Assembly: GCA_025359965.1 (NCBI GenBank)
Contig: JANYDC010000111.1
Coordinates: forward strand, 1-64,000
DNA: 64,000 bases
Source: Pedosphaera sp.
GTDB lineage: Bacteria; Verrucomicrobiota; Verrucomicrobiia; Limisphaerales; SXQI01
Direction: 5' to 3'
In this document: in pieces, positions 7,739 through 16,127 of the stretch
Layout of the letters: each line of letters opens with the position of its first letter
How positions within the stretch are numbered: the stretch's first letter is position 1
Program-made: the position numbers and the translations under genes
Notes under the pieces: generated by a model
What the model was told of the DNA's origin: nothing
What the model saw: only the letters and a program-made list of their open reading frames with translations
Database searches by the model: none

Positions 7739-9204
7739 AGAGTTTATTTAGTTCAACTAGATGCCAGGGTTTAGGCACGGCTGTCCTCCTGTCCCTGCTC
7801 ATCGCTGCAGGTTGTCGCACAACTCCGGGACCGCACGTCCCGAAACCGATGGTCGCAGCTACTAACGGCCCGGGCCTTCAGGTTCAATCTTTGCAGATGG
7901 CTTGGGAAACGATTCGTGACACTTACTATGACCCCCATTTCCATGGTCTCGACTGGGAGGCCATCGGAAAGGAATACAGTGCAAAAGCCGCTTCCGCCAG
8001 GTCCGCAGCAGAAGTCCGTCCCGTAATTGAGGCCATGCTCGCGACGCTTGGCCACTCTCATCTCGGAGTCATTCCTCAGGAGGCAAGCCCATTGACTGAC
8101 GACGAGGAGCTGCCGGTGACACCTTTTGAACCACCCGCTTCGGTCGCAGAAAATTTAACTTCCAAACCCATTCGATCCACCAGACCCATCCCATCTGTCC
8201 GCCCCAAACGCCGGGTTCACAGAGAGGCGGGTTGCGGGCTGGAATTTCGCTGGAGCGAGCAGGACGGCATGCTGGTGATTCGGGTGGATGAGGGCAGCCC
8301 GGCCGAAAAACTGGGGATCACACCGGGATGGAGGCTTCTCAACGTTGAAGGTACATCCGTCGACGACATCATCCGCGCGTACAAGCGCGACGAAGGCTCT
8401 GCCAGACGGTCTTTTTTAATTCTCATGCTTCTCCAGCAGCATTTGGATGGGCCGCTGGATTCGAAGGCCGACTTGGTATTTGAGGACGCGAAGGGACATC
8501 ACAAGAAACTGAAAGTGCCTCGCATTTTGGAAAAAGGGGAGCCCGTGCGCCTGGGAGCCTTGCCGGTTCTTTTTACGGAGTATGCCGATCAGACTTTGAA
8601 AACACCATCGGACCGTGAGGTGGGCTACGTGCGTTTCAACTATTGGATGATGCCGGTGGCTCAGAAATTTCATCGCTCCGTGGACAAGCACCGCAAAGAC
8701 TTGGGAATGATCATCGATATGCGCGGAAATTTCGGCGGTATTGGCGGGTTGGTCATGGGCGTGGCCGGACATTTCGTGACGGAGCGTGCGGCCTTGGGGA
8801 CCATGGGAATGCGCGGCAATGACCTGATTTTTGCCGCGCTGCCACGAACCACGACTGCCGATGGTGATTCAGCGGAGCCCTTTGCAGGCAAGGTGGCCAT
8901 TTTGACGGATGACATGTCGATCAGCGCAGCCGAATTATTTGCGGGCGGCATGCAGGCCATAGGCCGGGCACGTATCTTCGGAAGTCGTAGTGCGGGTCAG
9001 GCCCTCCCTGCAAGCTTCAAGCGCCTTCCCAATGGCGATCTACTTTACTACGCCTTCGCAAATTTTGTTCTTCCGGACGGCACAAGGTTGGAGGTCAAGG
9101 GCGTCCAGCCCGATGTCTACGCCCCCTGGCGTCGCGAGAGTCTCTTGAAAGGCCACGATGCCGCCTTGGATGCGGCGTTGAACTGGATCGATGAGCCAAA
9201 ATAA
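7735..9204 (+). CDS. S41-family C-terminal processing peptidase, lipoprotein
   Basis: This 489-residue serine peptidase opens with a lipoprotein signal, lipobox IAAGC with Cys27, so it should be anchored in a membrane facing the periplasm. A proline-rich linker (about 120-160) leads to a PDZ domain (about 170-240, DEGSPAEKLGITPGWRLLNV) that would bind substrate tails. The peptidase core (about 270-475) holds the nucleophile element SISAAE (395-400). The region where CtpA/Tsp have their catalytic Lys reads GSRSAGQALP, so this looks like the S41 branch that uses a different base (tricorn/IRBP-like) rather than the Ser-Lys dyad. Translation starts at GTG inside the mutM stop. The REP-like palindrome lies behind it. 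Confidence 0.87.
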   Translation: MKSLFSSTRCQGLGTAVLLSLLIAAGCRTTPGPHVPKPMVAATNGPGLQVQSLQMAWETIRDTYYDPHFHGLDWEAIGKEYSAKAASARSAAEVRPVIEAMLATLGHSHLGVIPQEASPLTDDEELPVTPFEPPASVAENLTSKPIRSTRPIPSVRPKRRVHREAGCGLEFRWSEQDGMLVIRVDEGSPAEKLGITPGWRLLNVEGTSVDDIIRAYKRDEGSARRSFLILMLLQQHLDGPLDSKADLVFEDAKGHHKKLKVPRILEKGEPVRLGALPVLFTEYADQTLKTPSDREVGYVRFNYWMMPVAQKFHRSVDKHRKDLGMIIDMRGNFGGIGGLVMGVAGHFVTERAALGTMGMRGNDLIFAALPRTTTADGDSAEPFAGKVAILTDDMSISAAELFAGGMQAIGRARIFGSRSAGQALPASFKRLPNGDLLYYAFANFVLPDGTRLEVKGVQPDVYAPWRRESLLKGHDAALDAALNWIDEPK

Positions 9205-9217
9205 GCCTTCAGGCATG

Positions 9218-9300
9218 GAGTGCGGGAGTCGACCGGTTGGCGGTCAAGCTCTTTGGAGTGCAGGCGTGCTCCCGCTTTCACTCCAAGGTTGGGCCGCCAA
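9218..9300. repeat. Nested inverted-repeat element (REP-like)
   Basis: An outer pair TTGGCGG (9237-9243) and CCGCCAA (9294-9300) encloses an inner 8-base stem, TTGGAGTG (9253-9260) with CACTCCAA (9279-9286). Just upstream, GGAGTGCGGGAG (9218-9229) repeats half of the inner arm and can pair with CTCCCG at 9270-9275. There is no T-tract. The layout fits a small repeated palindromic element rather than a terminator. Other copies were not seen in this window apart from the related 5990 element. Confidence 0.45.
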
Positions 9301-9360
9301 TCTTCGGTTTAGGGCTTGAGGTCGACAACTTTTTGGAGAGCATGGGGTTTAATTTGCCAA

Positions 9361-11208
9361 ATGGATAAACTTGCCACACTGCTGCTGATAATGATGTTCG
9401 TTGCGCGCTCGATTTGCGCGCAAGAAACCAACACGCCAAGCATCATCAGCACCCCCATTGAAGCTTCGCTGGTGAGTGCCGCCGCCAAAGGGGGCTATTG
9501 GCAATTGAAATTCACTGGCACGGTGCCCCTCACCAAACCGCTCGTGATTTCTAAATCCACCATTTTCGAGGGCGTGGACGGATTTGTGCCGGCCATGAGT
9601 GCGAGCAATTTGTGCCGGCTTTTTGTGGTGCAGCCCGGGGTCAAACTCACACTTAAAAACCTCACCATGCTCGATGGGCATCATACTTCCACGAACATGG
9701 AAACCGGCGGCATTCCCGCTGCGGCGGGCGGGTTTCTTTACAACAACGGTGGAGATGTGGTTGTCAGCAATTCCATCATCCTCAACCACGATGTCATCGG
9801 ACAGTTCGGCGCGGATGGTAATAATAGTTTTAATCCGACCGATGGGGCTCCGGGTGAAAGCGCGGTGGGGGGCGCGATTTTCAGTCGCAATGGCTCGGTG
9901 CTATTGAGTGGCTGTGTTTTAAATGCCAATGATGTCCAGCCGGGGTCAGGCGGGCGCGGAGCCGACGCGGTGTTTGTGGATGACGGCGGCAACGGCGGAA
10001 ATGCCGGGCAGGGTGCTGGGGGGGCTGTTTTCATTGAGTCCGGCAATCTGACTATCTTCAATTCGTTGATTTCCTCCAATTTAGTTTTGGGTGCTCTTGG
10101 CGGCTTGAATGGACTCAGCATTGGCGTTCTCACTTTTGACGGAATCGCGGGCGAGGCCAGCGGGCTCTCTGGAGCTGGCGTGTATCTTGGAGGAGGTGCG
10201 ACCGGCGTGGTTTCAGGTTCAACCTTGGCATGGAACGCCATCACCAACGCTGGCGGCCAGAACGGCGCCATCGGCAAAAATTCCGCCAAGGGGCAAAAGG
10301 GGCGCTCCGGCGGATCAGCCTTTGGCGGCGGGATTTTGAATGATGGCGTGTTGCGGATGACCAATTGTACGGTCACGGCCAACATGCTTTCCGCAGCCAA
10401 CGGAGGCGTGGGAGGGGCCGGGATCGTTAACGGTTTTGGCACGGATGGTGGCGATGGCGGGGCAGGGGGCAGCGCGCAGGGTGCGGGACTTTGTAATATC
10501 GGCACGGCATTTGTGCAGAACTGCACGTTTTCAGGCAATAAAGATAAACCCGGCACGGGTGGCGCAGGTGGAGTTGGAGGACCAACCTTGGGACGCAACG
10601 GCGCAACTGGTGCGACGGGTGCCGCTGCTGGTGCGAATCTTGCCCACCTCAGCGGGTTGCCCTTCAACGTGGTGAATTCATTATTGGACAATCCCCTCGG
10701 CGGTACATCGATTGCGGGAAACATACTGGACCTTGGGGGAAATCTTAATGCAGATGACAGTCTGGTTCTCAAAGGCCCTCAATCCGCCAATAACGTCATC
10801 ATCAATCTCCTCACATTGGCTTACCTCGGTGGACTTACTCCGACCATGTCAGTCGCCATCGGCAGTCCCCCCAGTCCGGCGCTGGGCATCGCCAACCCTG
10901 TTTACCCGGTGACATTTGACCAACGCGGCGTGGTGCGGCCCACTCCCTCAGGCTCAGGCTCCTTTGAGCTAGCTAGCTTCCAACTACAGATTTTGCTGAC
11001 CGGAACCAATCAAGCTCTGCTCACTTGGCCGGTTGATTTCGCGAGCGTTGATATCCAACGCGGCTCATCTCTCCCTGCCAGCACCAATTGGACGACATTG
11101 ACCAACAAGCCTTTTCTCACCAATTTCACTTACCAAGCCTTGATTGCCTTGGACACTACCCCAACCAACACACTAATCAGCCGCTTCTTCCAACTGAAAA
11201 TCCATTGA
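9361..11208 (+). CDS. Secreted right-handed beta-helix surface protein, glycine-rich
   Basis: With the ATG at 9361 this is a 615-residue protein with a signal peptide (MDKLATLLLIMMFVARSICA, cleavage before QE). A TTG at 9316 would add 15 non-signal residues and is rejected. The body is a parallel beta-helix of polymorphic-membrane-protein style: repeated GGAI/GGAVF motifs followed by SNS or TNCT turns, with long Gly/Ala loops such as GGVGGAGI and GGDGGAGGS. The C-terminal 70 residues (about 545-615) form a separate beta domain ending FFQLKIH, a tail seen on many Verrucomicrobia surface proteins. The function is probably adhesion or surface display; no catalytic residues are visible. Its antisense strand carries a long proline-rich open frame that is only a shadow of the glycine codons. 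Confidence 0.78.
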   Translation: MDKLATLLLIMMFVARSICAQETNTPSIISTPIEASLVSAAAKGGYWQLKFTGTVPLTKPLVISKSTIFEGVDGFVPAMSASNLCRLFVVQPGVKLTLKNLTMLDGHHTSTNMETGGIPAAAGGFLYNNGGDVVVSNSIILNHDVIGQFGADGNNSFNPTDGAPGESAVGGAIFSRNGSVLLSGCVLNANDVQPGSGGRGADAVFVDDGGNGGNAGQGAGGAVFIESGNLTIFNSLISSNLVLGALGGLNGLSIGVLTFDGIAGEASGLSGAGVYLGGGATGVVSGSTLAWNAITNAGGQNGAIGKNSAKGQKGRSGGSAFGGGILNDGVLRMTNCTVTANMLSAANGGVGGAGIVNGFGTDGGDGGAGGSAQGAGLCNIGTAFVQNCTFSGNKDKPGTGGAGGVGGPTLGRNGATGATGAAAGANLAHLSGLPFNVVNSLLDNPLGGTSIAGNILDLGGNLNADDSLVLKGPQSANNVIINLLTLAYLGGLTPTMSVAIGSPPSPALGIANPVYPVTFDQRGVVRPTPSGSGSFELASFQLQILLTGTNQALLTWPVDFASVDIQRGSSLPASTNWTTLTNKPFLTNFTYQALIALDTTPTNTLISRFFQLKIH

Positions 11209-11215
11209 TGCTCTT

Positions 11216-12427
11216 ATGAAAACTCTTTCACATGCCTTTTCCCTTTTGGCTGTTTCCTCTTCGTTATTGTCCACCGCACATGCCGCCGATTGGCCGCGTT
11301 GGCGGGGAAGTAATTTTGATGGCAAATCCACCGAATCAGTGAGCCTGCCGAGCTGGGGCGCCGAGGGACCAAAGGAATTGTGGCGAGGCAAGGTTGGGGT
11401 TGGCTGGTCTTCCATGACGGTGGTGGACGGTCGTGTTTTCACCATGGGCAACACCGGCGGCACCGATGCCGTGGTGGCATTCGATACCAAGACTGGTGTG
11501 GAAATATGGCGGCACACCTATTCATGCGACGAGAAGGATCCGAACGGCTACCCGGGCACGCGCTGCACTCCCACGGTGGATGGCGACCGCGTCTATACGG
11601 TCAGCCGGCATGGCGATTTTTTCTGCCTCAACGCTGCTAGCGGAAAAGTCATTTGGTCCAAGAATTTCGAGAAGGATTTCAAGGGAAACACACCCACTTG
11701 GGGCTATGCAGGCTCAGCCTTGGTTGAAGGTAAACTCGTCATCGTCGAGGTGGGATCAAGCGAGGGGGCGGCCATGGCTTTTGATAAATTGACGGGCGAA
11801 GTGGTTTGGAAGAGCGCCGGGGGCGGTGCGGGTTACGCCTCACCCATCCCTTATACTTTGGAAGGCGAGCGCGCGGTTTTGATTTTCGGGCCGGAAGGAC
11901 TTTCCTCCCTGCGCGTCGCCGATGGCAGGAAGCTTTGGGACTTCGCGTGGAAGACCAGCTACGACGTCAACGCCTCCACCCCGGTGGTGCTTGGTGACAA
12001 AATCTTCGTTTCTTCCGGCTACAACACCGGCTGCGCGCTCATCCAAATCAGCCGCAATAAGCCGGTTCAGCTTTGGAAAAATAAAAACCTTCGCAGCCAC
12101 ATGGCCACAGCGGTGCATCGCGATGGAGTCCTTTACGGATTCGACGAGAATGAGCTGCGCGCCATTGACGTGAAGACCGGCGCGGTTAAATGGTCCGAAG
12201 GCCGTTACGGCAAAGGCTCCCTGCAAATGGTGGGCGATCAATTGCTGGTCTTTGGAGACAAGGGTTTGCTCGCGTTGGTGGAAGTGAAGCCCGATGCATT
12301 CAAGGAAGTGGCCTCCGCGCAAATTCTCGGCGGCAAAAGCACTTGGATAGTGCCCGTCCTTTCCAACGGTTTAATCTATGCGCGCAGCGGTGAGACCTTG
12401 GTCGCACTCAACGCGGGGGCAAAATAG
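11216..12427 (+). CDS. Secreted PQQ-binding-like beta-propeller protein
   Basis: This 403-residue protein has a clear signal peptide (1-23, ending AHA) followed by ADWPRWRG, the usual first strand of the large family of PQQ-like repeat proteins in Verrucomicrobia and Planctomycetes. Blade motifs of the type VVAFDTKTGVEIWR, FCLNAASGKVIWS, AMAFDKLTGEVVWKS and LRAIDVKTGAVKWSE recur about every 45-50 residues, giving a seven- or eight-bladed propeller. No dehydrogenase-type active site is evident, so cofactor binding is unproven. It may act as a periplasmic scaffold. It starts 7 bases after the beta-helix gene and ends 12 bases from the convergent eboE-like gene. Confidence 0.85.
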   Translation: MKTLSHAFSLLAVSSSLLSTAHAADWPRWRGSNFDGKSTESVSLPSWGAEGPKELWRGKVGVGWSSMTVVDGRVFTMGNTGGTDAVVAFDTKTGVEIWRHTYSCDEKDPNGYPGTRCTPTVDGDRVYTVSRHGDFFCLNAASGKVIWSKNFEKDFKGNTPTWGYAGSALVEGKLVIVEVGSSEGAAMAFDKLTGEVVWKSAGGGAGYASPIPYTLEGERAVLIFGPEGLSSLRVADGRKLWDFAWKTSYDVNASTPVVLGDKIFVSSGYNTGCALIQISRNKPVQLWKNKNLRSHMATAVHRDGVLYGFDENELRAIDVKTGAVKWSEGRYGKGSLQMVGDQLLVFGDKGLLALVEVKPDAFKEVASAQILGGKSTWIVPVLSNGLIYARSGETLVALNAGAK

Positions 12428-12439
12428 TCCAGAGACCTC

Positions 12440-13612
12440 TTAGGCCAGATTGCGTTGGGCCAATTGGTCCAGTGTCCAGCGGTATTCTCCGACGAGTTGG
12501 TCGACCACGCTGCGGTTTTTGATATCGGAGGGCAGCACTTCCCACGTGTAGGTTTCCATCTCGATGTGCTCGCAGAGGCCGGGATTGGCCTGCACAAAAT
12601 CCATGGCTCCGAGCAGGTGATCGGCGGTGGTGCCGAACATGGCGGACGGCTGTTGGTGCAGGGGAATGTGGAAATGGATGCGCCATTCGGGTATTTGATC
12701 CGCTGGCCACAATGGAGCCGCGGCGAGAGCCAAATCCAAATCACGATAGCGTTTCAAAGCACCTCCGCCAACGGGCCATTCGATCACTTGATGGAAGTAG
12801 ACGGGCTCGACAAAGTTTTTCAGGGCCTCACGGCATTCAGCGGTGGGGCGGACTTTCAATGCTGCGCTGAAATGCAGTTTGCTTAGCCGTACGCCGGCTG
12901 TGGCCAGCGAGGCGAGGGATTTTCCGGCGTCCTCGTATTCAATGGCCAGATGGCAGCAATCGTAGTTGATTCCCAAGTGTCGGTTGATGCGGTCATCACC
13001 CGGACGATCCCTGCGCAGTTGCTCAAAAAAACGTAGGGCTTCCTCGGTCGTTTCCAGATAGCAGAGCGGCTCCGGCTCCACTCCGAGGTGTAGATCGCGC
13101 CCGCTGGATTGTGACAGGCGCTCAATCACATCGACTGCGCGCCAAAGATTGTGACGGATCGCTTTTTCCTGCGCTGCGGAAGTGATGAATTCTTTGTAGG
13201 ACCCAGGGACGGTGCTGACACTTCCGCTCACCCCGGCGGGCACTAATTTTGACAGCAGTTCAAACAGCAGCAGCGTATAGTCAAGGCGCTCTTGAGTGGT
13301 CCAATCAGGCGAGTAAACGTCCTCCTTCACGCGCCCCCCATGAAACCGTCCGTAGGGAAAGCCGTTGATGGTAAAAACGTAGCAATTCTCGCGATCAAGC
13401 CACCCTTGGAATTCTTTCAGAGTTGTCGGATCCGATAGCTCACGGGCGCTCTGGTGCCCAAGGCGAAGGCCGATGGCGAAAGGTTCGCGGGCGCCGAGTT
13501 GATCCCTTACCGCCAGCGTGTATTGGCAAAGAGTTTCGAAGGTTTGGCTCCAAGTCTCACCGCGGTGGATGTTGGTGCAATAGGCGAGATGCAGTCCCTG
13601 TTTGAGCTTCAC
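12440..13612 (-). CDS. eboE: EboE-like TIM-barrel protein
   Basis: This 390-residue sugar-phosphate-isomerase-like TIM barrel opens with KLKQGLHLAYCTNIHRGETW, the signature start of EboE proteins. EboE belongs to the ebo cluster, which in cyanobacteria is needed to export the scytonemin precursor and which occurs beside other natural-product loci; the chemistry of EboE is not known. Further conserved-looking pieces are GFPYGRFHG, SVSTVPGSYKE and the likely metal-site strand LHLGVEPEPL. Translation starts at GTG and overlaps the stop of the TatD-like gene by four bases, a sign of tight coupling. The assignment rests on remembered family features. Confidence 0.8.
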   Translation of the reverse strand: MKLKQGLHLAYCTNIHRGETWSQTFETLCQYTLAVRDQLGAREPFAIGLRLGHQSARELSDPTTLKEFQGWLDRENCYVFTINGFPYGRFHGGRVKEDVYSPDWTTQERLDYTLLLFELLSKLVPAGVSGSVSTVPGSYKEFITSAAQEKAIRHNLWRAVDVIERLSQSSGRDLHLGVEPEPLCYLETTEEALRFFEQLRRDRPGDDRINRHLGINYDCCHLAIEYEDAGKSLASLATAGVRLSKLHFSAALKVRPTAECREALKNFVEPVYFHQVIEWPVGGGALKRYRDLDLALAAAPLWPADQIPEWRIHFHIPLHQQPSAMFGTTADHLLGAMDFVQANPGLCEHIEMETYTWEVLPSDIKNRSVVDQLVGEYRWTLDQLAQRNLA

Positions 13613-14424
13613 AACGGATCAATGGGCAATTTGAACTTGGGCGACTGGCTCATGAACGCCACCGGATTGCGGTAAATCATTTTGTCGATCACGTCGGCGG
13701 TATACCCGCGTTTGCGCATCTCAAGGGCGGTTCGTGGCACGGCCAGCGGCACGCTGTGCCCCCAATCGCAGGCGCTGTTCATCCAGAGCCTTTCACCTCC
13801 AAATACCTCGATCATATCAATCGCGCGGGCCGAGGTGCATTTTGATTCGGGATACAGTGTCATGCCCGCCCAAAATCCTTTATCCAATACCATCTTGATG
13901 GTGTGCTCTTCGACGTGATCAATGATGACGCGGTTCGGTGTCAGTCGTCGCTCATTTTTGATGATGTCCAGAATCAACCGCGTGCCCTTGAGCTTGTCCT
14001 CTAGATGTGGAGTATGCACCAGCACCAGTTGATTGTGCTTGGCCGCAAGATCCACGTGCTTTTCCAGAACTAAGATTTCGTTGCGGCTATTCTTGTTGAG
14101 GCCGATCTCGCCCACGCCCAATACGGTCGGTTTATCCAGAAATTCAGGAATGATCTTCAGCACCTCTTCGGCGAGTTGCGTGTCTTCCGATTCCTTGGGG
14201 TTCAGACAAATCCAAGTGTAATGCGAAATTCCGTACCGGGCAGCTCGTTTCGGCTCCTGATCCGTCAGTTGGCGGAAGTAATCATGAAATCCCGCCGCCG
14301 ACCCGCGATCAAAACCCGCCCAAAACGCAGGTTCGCAGACGACCTGACAGCCGGCGGTGGCCATGTCCTGATAGTCATCCGTGGTGCGGCTCACCATGTG
14401 ACCGTGGGGCTCAATGTATCGCAT
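13609..14424 (-). CDS. eboB: EboB-like TatD-family metal-dependent hydrolase
   Basis: This 271-residue amidohydrolase of the TatD group has a complete metal-binding set: His7-x-His9 (EPHGHM), Glu106 (GVGEIGLN), His137 (LVHTPH), His170 (IIDHVEE) and Asp220 (SACDWGHS). TatD proteins are deoxyribonucleases or hydrolases of unknown substrate. The version coupled to EboE is called EboB in the ebo cluster. The gene lies 11 bases behind the 105-residue protein and overlaps eboE, so the three form one transcript. The natural substrate cannot be deduced. Confidence 0.82.
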   Translation of the reverse strand: MRYIEPHGHMVSRTTDDYQDMATAGCQVVCEPAFWAGFDRGSAAGFHDYFRQLTDQEPKRAARYGISHYTWICLNPKESEDTQLAEEVLKIIPEFLDKPTVLGVGEIGLNKNSRNEILVLEKHVDLAAKHNQLVLVHTPHLEDKLKGTRLILDIIKNERRLTPNRVIIDHVEEHTIKMVLDKGFWAGMTLYPESKCTSARAIDMIEVFGGERLWMNSACDWGHSVPLAVPRTALEMRKRGYTADVIDKMIYRNPVAFMSQSPKFKLPIDPL

Positions 14425-14435
14425 CGCGAAAAGTC

Positions 14436-14753
14436 CTATTTTTTAGCGGCCCGAGCGGGTTGCTTGGCGGCAGCCTTTTTTTGAGGACCGAGCCAGGCTC
14501 CGCATGCAGCTTTGGTGGTGGCGCTAGGGATTGGCTTTGTGGTGGTATCGCTTAGCGAACGAAGGACTTCCGCCGCGCGGTCGGGACGGTCGGATTGAAG
14601 TATCTTCATCGATTCCCGGAGAGATATGACTCTGAAATCCTCCGCTCCAGTCCCGCGATCCATCCGGTCCAAAAACGCCGCAATATCAATCACCTTGCTG
14701 CGCGCCTCCATAAAGTAGAGGTCGCTCAGTTGTTGTCGGCTCATGGATGGCAT
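14436..14753 (-). CDS. Small protein at the EboA position of the ebo cluster
   Basis: This 105-residue protein is of unrecognised family. The first 65 residues look helical (SDLYFMEARSKVIDIAAFLDRM), and the tail is basic and alanine/lysine-rich (KKAAAKQPARAAKK), a type of tail that often binds nucleic acid or acidic partners. It is the first gene of the three-gene unit with eboB and eboE, where other ebo clusters carry eboA. It is only half the length of typical EboA and I cannot show homology, so the link is positional. The 17-base gap behind it separates it from the Gfo/Idh gene, which may be in the same transcript. Confidence 0.6.
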   Translation of the reverse strand: MPSMSRQQLSDLYFMEARSKVIDIAAFLDRMDRGTGAEDFRVISLRESMKILQSDRPDRAAEVLRSLSDTTTKPIPSATTKAACGAWLGPQKKAAAKQPARAAKK

Positions 14754-14770
14754 TTATTGCTCTCCCTAGC

Positions 14771-16081
14771 TTAAACCTTGAAGATATCGGCGGCCAGTTC
14801 GATCCGGGTGTTTTTCATGGTCGCCTCGTGGCCCTTGATGGCCATCACCGTGGCGGCAAATGCTTCGGCGTAGCCCGAGCTGGGTTTTTTCTTATCCGCG
14901 ATGTTATCCACAAATTCCGTGAGTGAATATTTGTGAGGTGAATCGCTGTCCGAGGTTCCTTCGGCGGGTTTCTTTCCTTGAGCCAAAAGCTTGGTGGCGT
15001 TGGCCACGAGAGCTATGCCGGTCTCCTGGAAAAATTCCTCTTTACGCGCGTAAACTTCCCAGCCCAGCAGGGCTGAATCCACTTCCTTGAACATCCATGC
15101 TTTCTGATCGCGCATCATGACTGCTGCGTCGGTTCCGTGAAACACATCGTAGGCGGAGTCGAATGAATTGGCCAGTGTGGCCTCGTAAACGTAACGCCCG
15201 CCGCCCGCAAATTCGTAAATCGCGTGTGCGGTATCCGGGATTTCCCGTCCGTCCCGCCATTGCATGATCGATCCAAAACCAGTGACGGCAATCGGATGAC
15301 TGCCAAAATACCACGAGGCAATATCGATCTGGTGAATTCCCTGTTCACCAATGAGCCCTGTTGTCAGGGCTTTGTCTAAGCGCCAATTGAGTGCGGTCTC
15401 GCGCTCCGAGTTGGGTGAGGCGCGCCGCCAGCTCTGTTTGCGATGCCACTGGCCTCGACCTGTGGCGATTTTGCCACAAGCCTCGGAGCGGATGAATTTG
15501 TAAACGTGATGGTTTTGCGGATTGGCTCTCCATTGATGCCCTGCTTGAAACACCAGGCCCTTGGCCTCACGCGCCGCCACTGCAATCGCTCGTGCGTCGT
15601 CAATCGTATGAGCCAGCGGAGCCTCGCAGTAGACATGTTTTCCCGCCTTCAACGCGGCAAGCACGATTTCCTTATGGAGATGAGTCGGAGTGGCGACCAA
15701 TACCGCCTGAACATCCTTGTGGTCGATAACTTCCCGCCAATCCTTGTGCTGGGATGCCTTGGGGGCTGTCGCTCCCACTCGTGTCAGGCTGCTCGCATAA
15801 GTATCAGAGATCGCCACCACCGGCGCATTCGGCATGCGGTTCAAAGTGGCAATCATCTCCTTGCCCCAAGTCCCCAAACCGATCACTCCGAAATTCACCG
15901 GCGGCGACGGTGGTTTGTCCTTGTAGTTCGGGTCCGCCTTCGGCACGGCCGCCGTCTTGTCGTCCGCCGTGATTTCCACTCCCCCCAGCAACGCCATCAG
16001 CGCCGCCAGCGAACCCCCTTTGAGAAAATCCCGTCGGCGAAAACCCAAATCGTCGCCCGCTGAAGTATCGTTATGGACCAT
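14771..16081 (-). CDS. Tat-exported Gfo/Idh/MocA-family oxidoreductase
   Basis: The ATG at 16081 gives 436 residues and puts the twin-arginine signal RRRDFLKGG (15-23) near the N-terminus, followed by a hydrophobic stretch. An ATG at 16123 would add 14 residues. The mature enzyme has a Rossmann fold with GVIGLG (65-70) for NAD(P) and the second family domain with GEQGIHQIDIASW. The usual EKP motif, whose lysine is catalytic in many members, reads EAP here (CEAPLAH, 153-155). Exported members of the family act on sugars or glycosides. The ThuA-DUF1080 gene lies immediately upstream on the same strand (46 bases), a pair linked to sugar oxidation and keto-glycoside cleavage. The substrate is unknown. 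Confidence 0.87.
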   Translation of the reverse strand: MVHNDTSAGDDLGFRRRDFLKGGSLAALMALLGGVEITADDKTAAVPKADPNYKDKPPSPPVNFGVIGLGTWGKEMIATLNRMPNAPVVAISDTYASSLTRVGATAPKASQHKDWREVIDHKDVQAVLVATPTHLHKEIVLAALKAGKHVYCEAPLAHTIDDARAIAVAAREAKGLVFQAGHQWRANPQNHHVYKFIRSEACGKIATGRGQWHRKQSWRRASPNSERETALNWRLDKALTTGLIGEQGIHQIDIASWYFGSHPIAVTGFGSIMQWRDGREIPDTAHAIYEFAGGGRYVYEATLANSFDSAYDVFHGTDAAVMMRDQKAWMFKEVDSALLGWEVYARKEEFFQETGIALVANATKLLAQGKKPAEGTSDSDSPHKYSLTEFVDNIADKKKPSSGYAEAFAATVMAIKGHEATMKNTRIELAADIFKV

Positions 16082-16127
16082 GGCTTGAGAGTAAGTATAG
16101 ATGCAGGTTTTGTCCAACGACACCGTC

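Noticed and set aside
9738-10772. A 344-codon proline-rich open frame on the minus strand
   Set aside because: It is the mirror of glycine codons in the beta-helix gene, which has a signal peptide and repeat logic; the minus frame has none.
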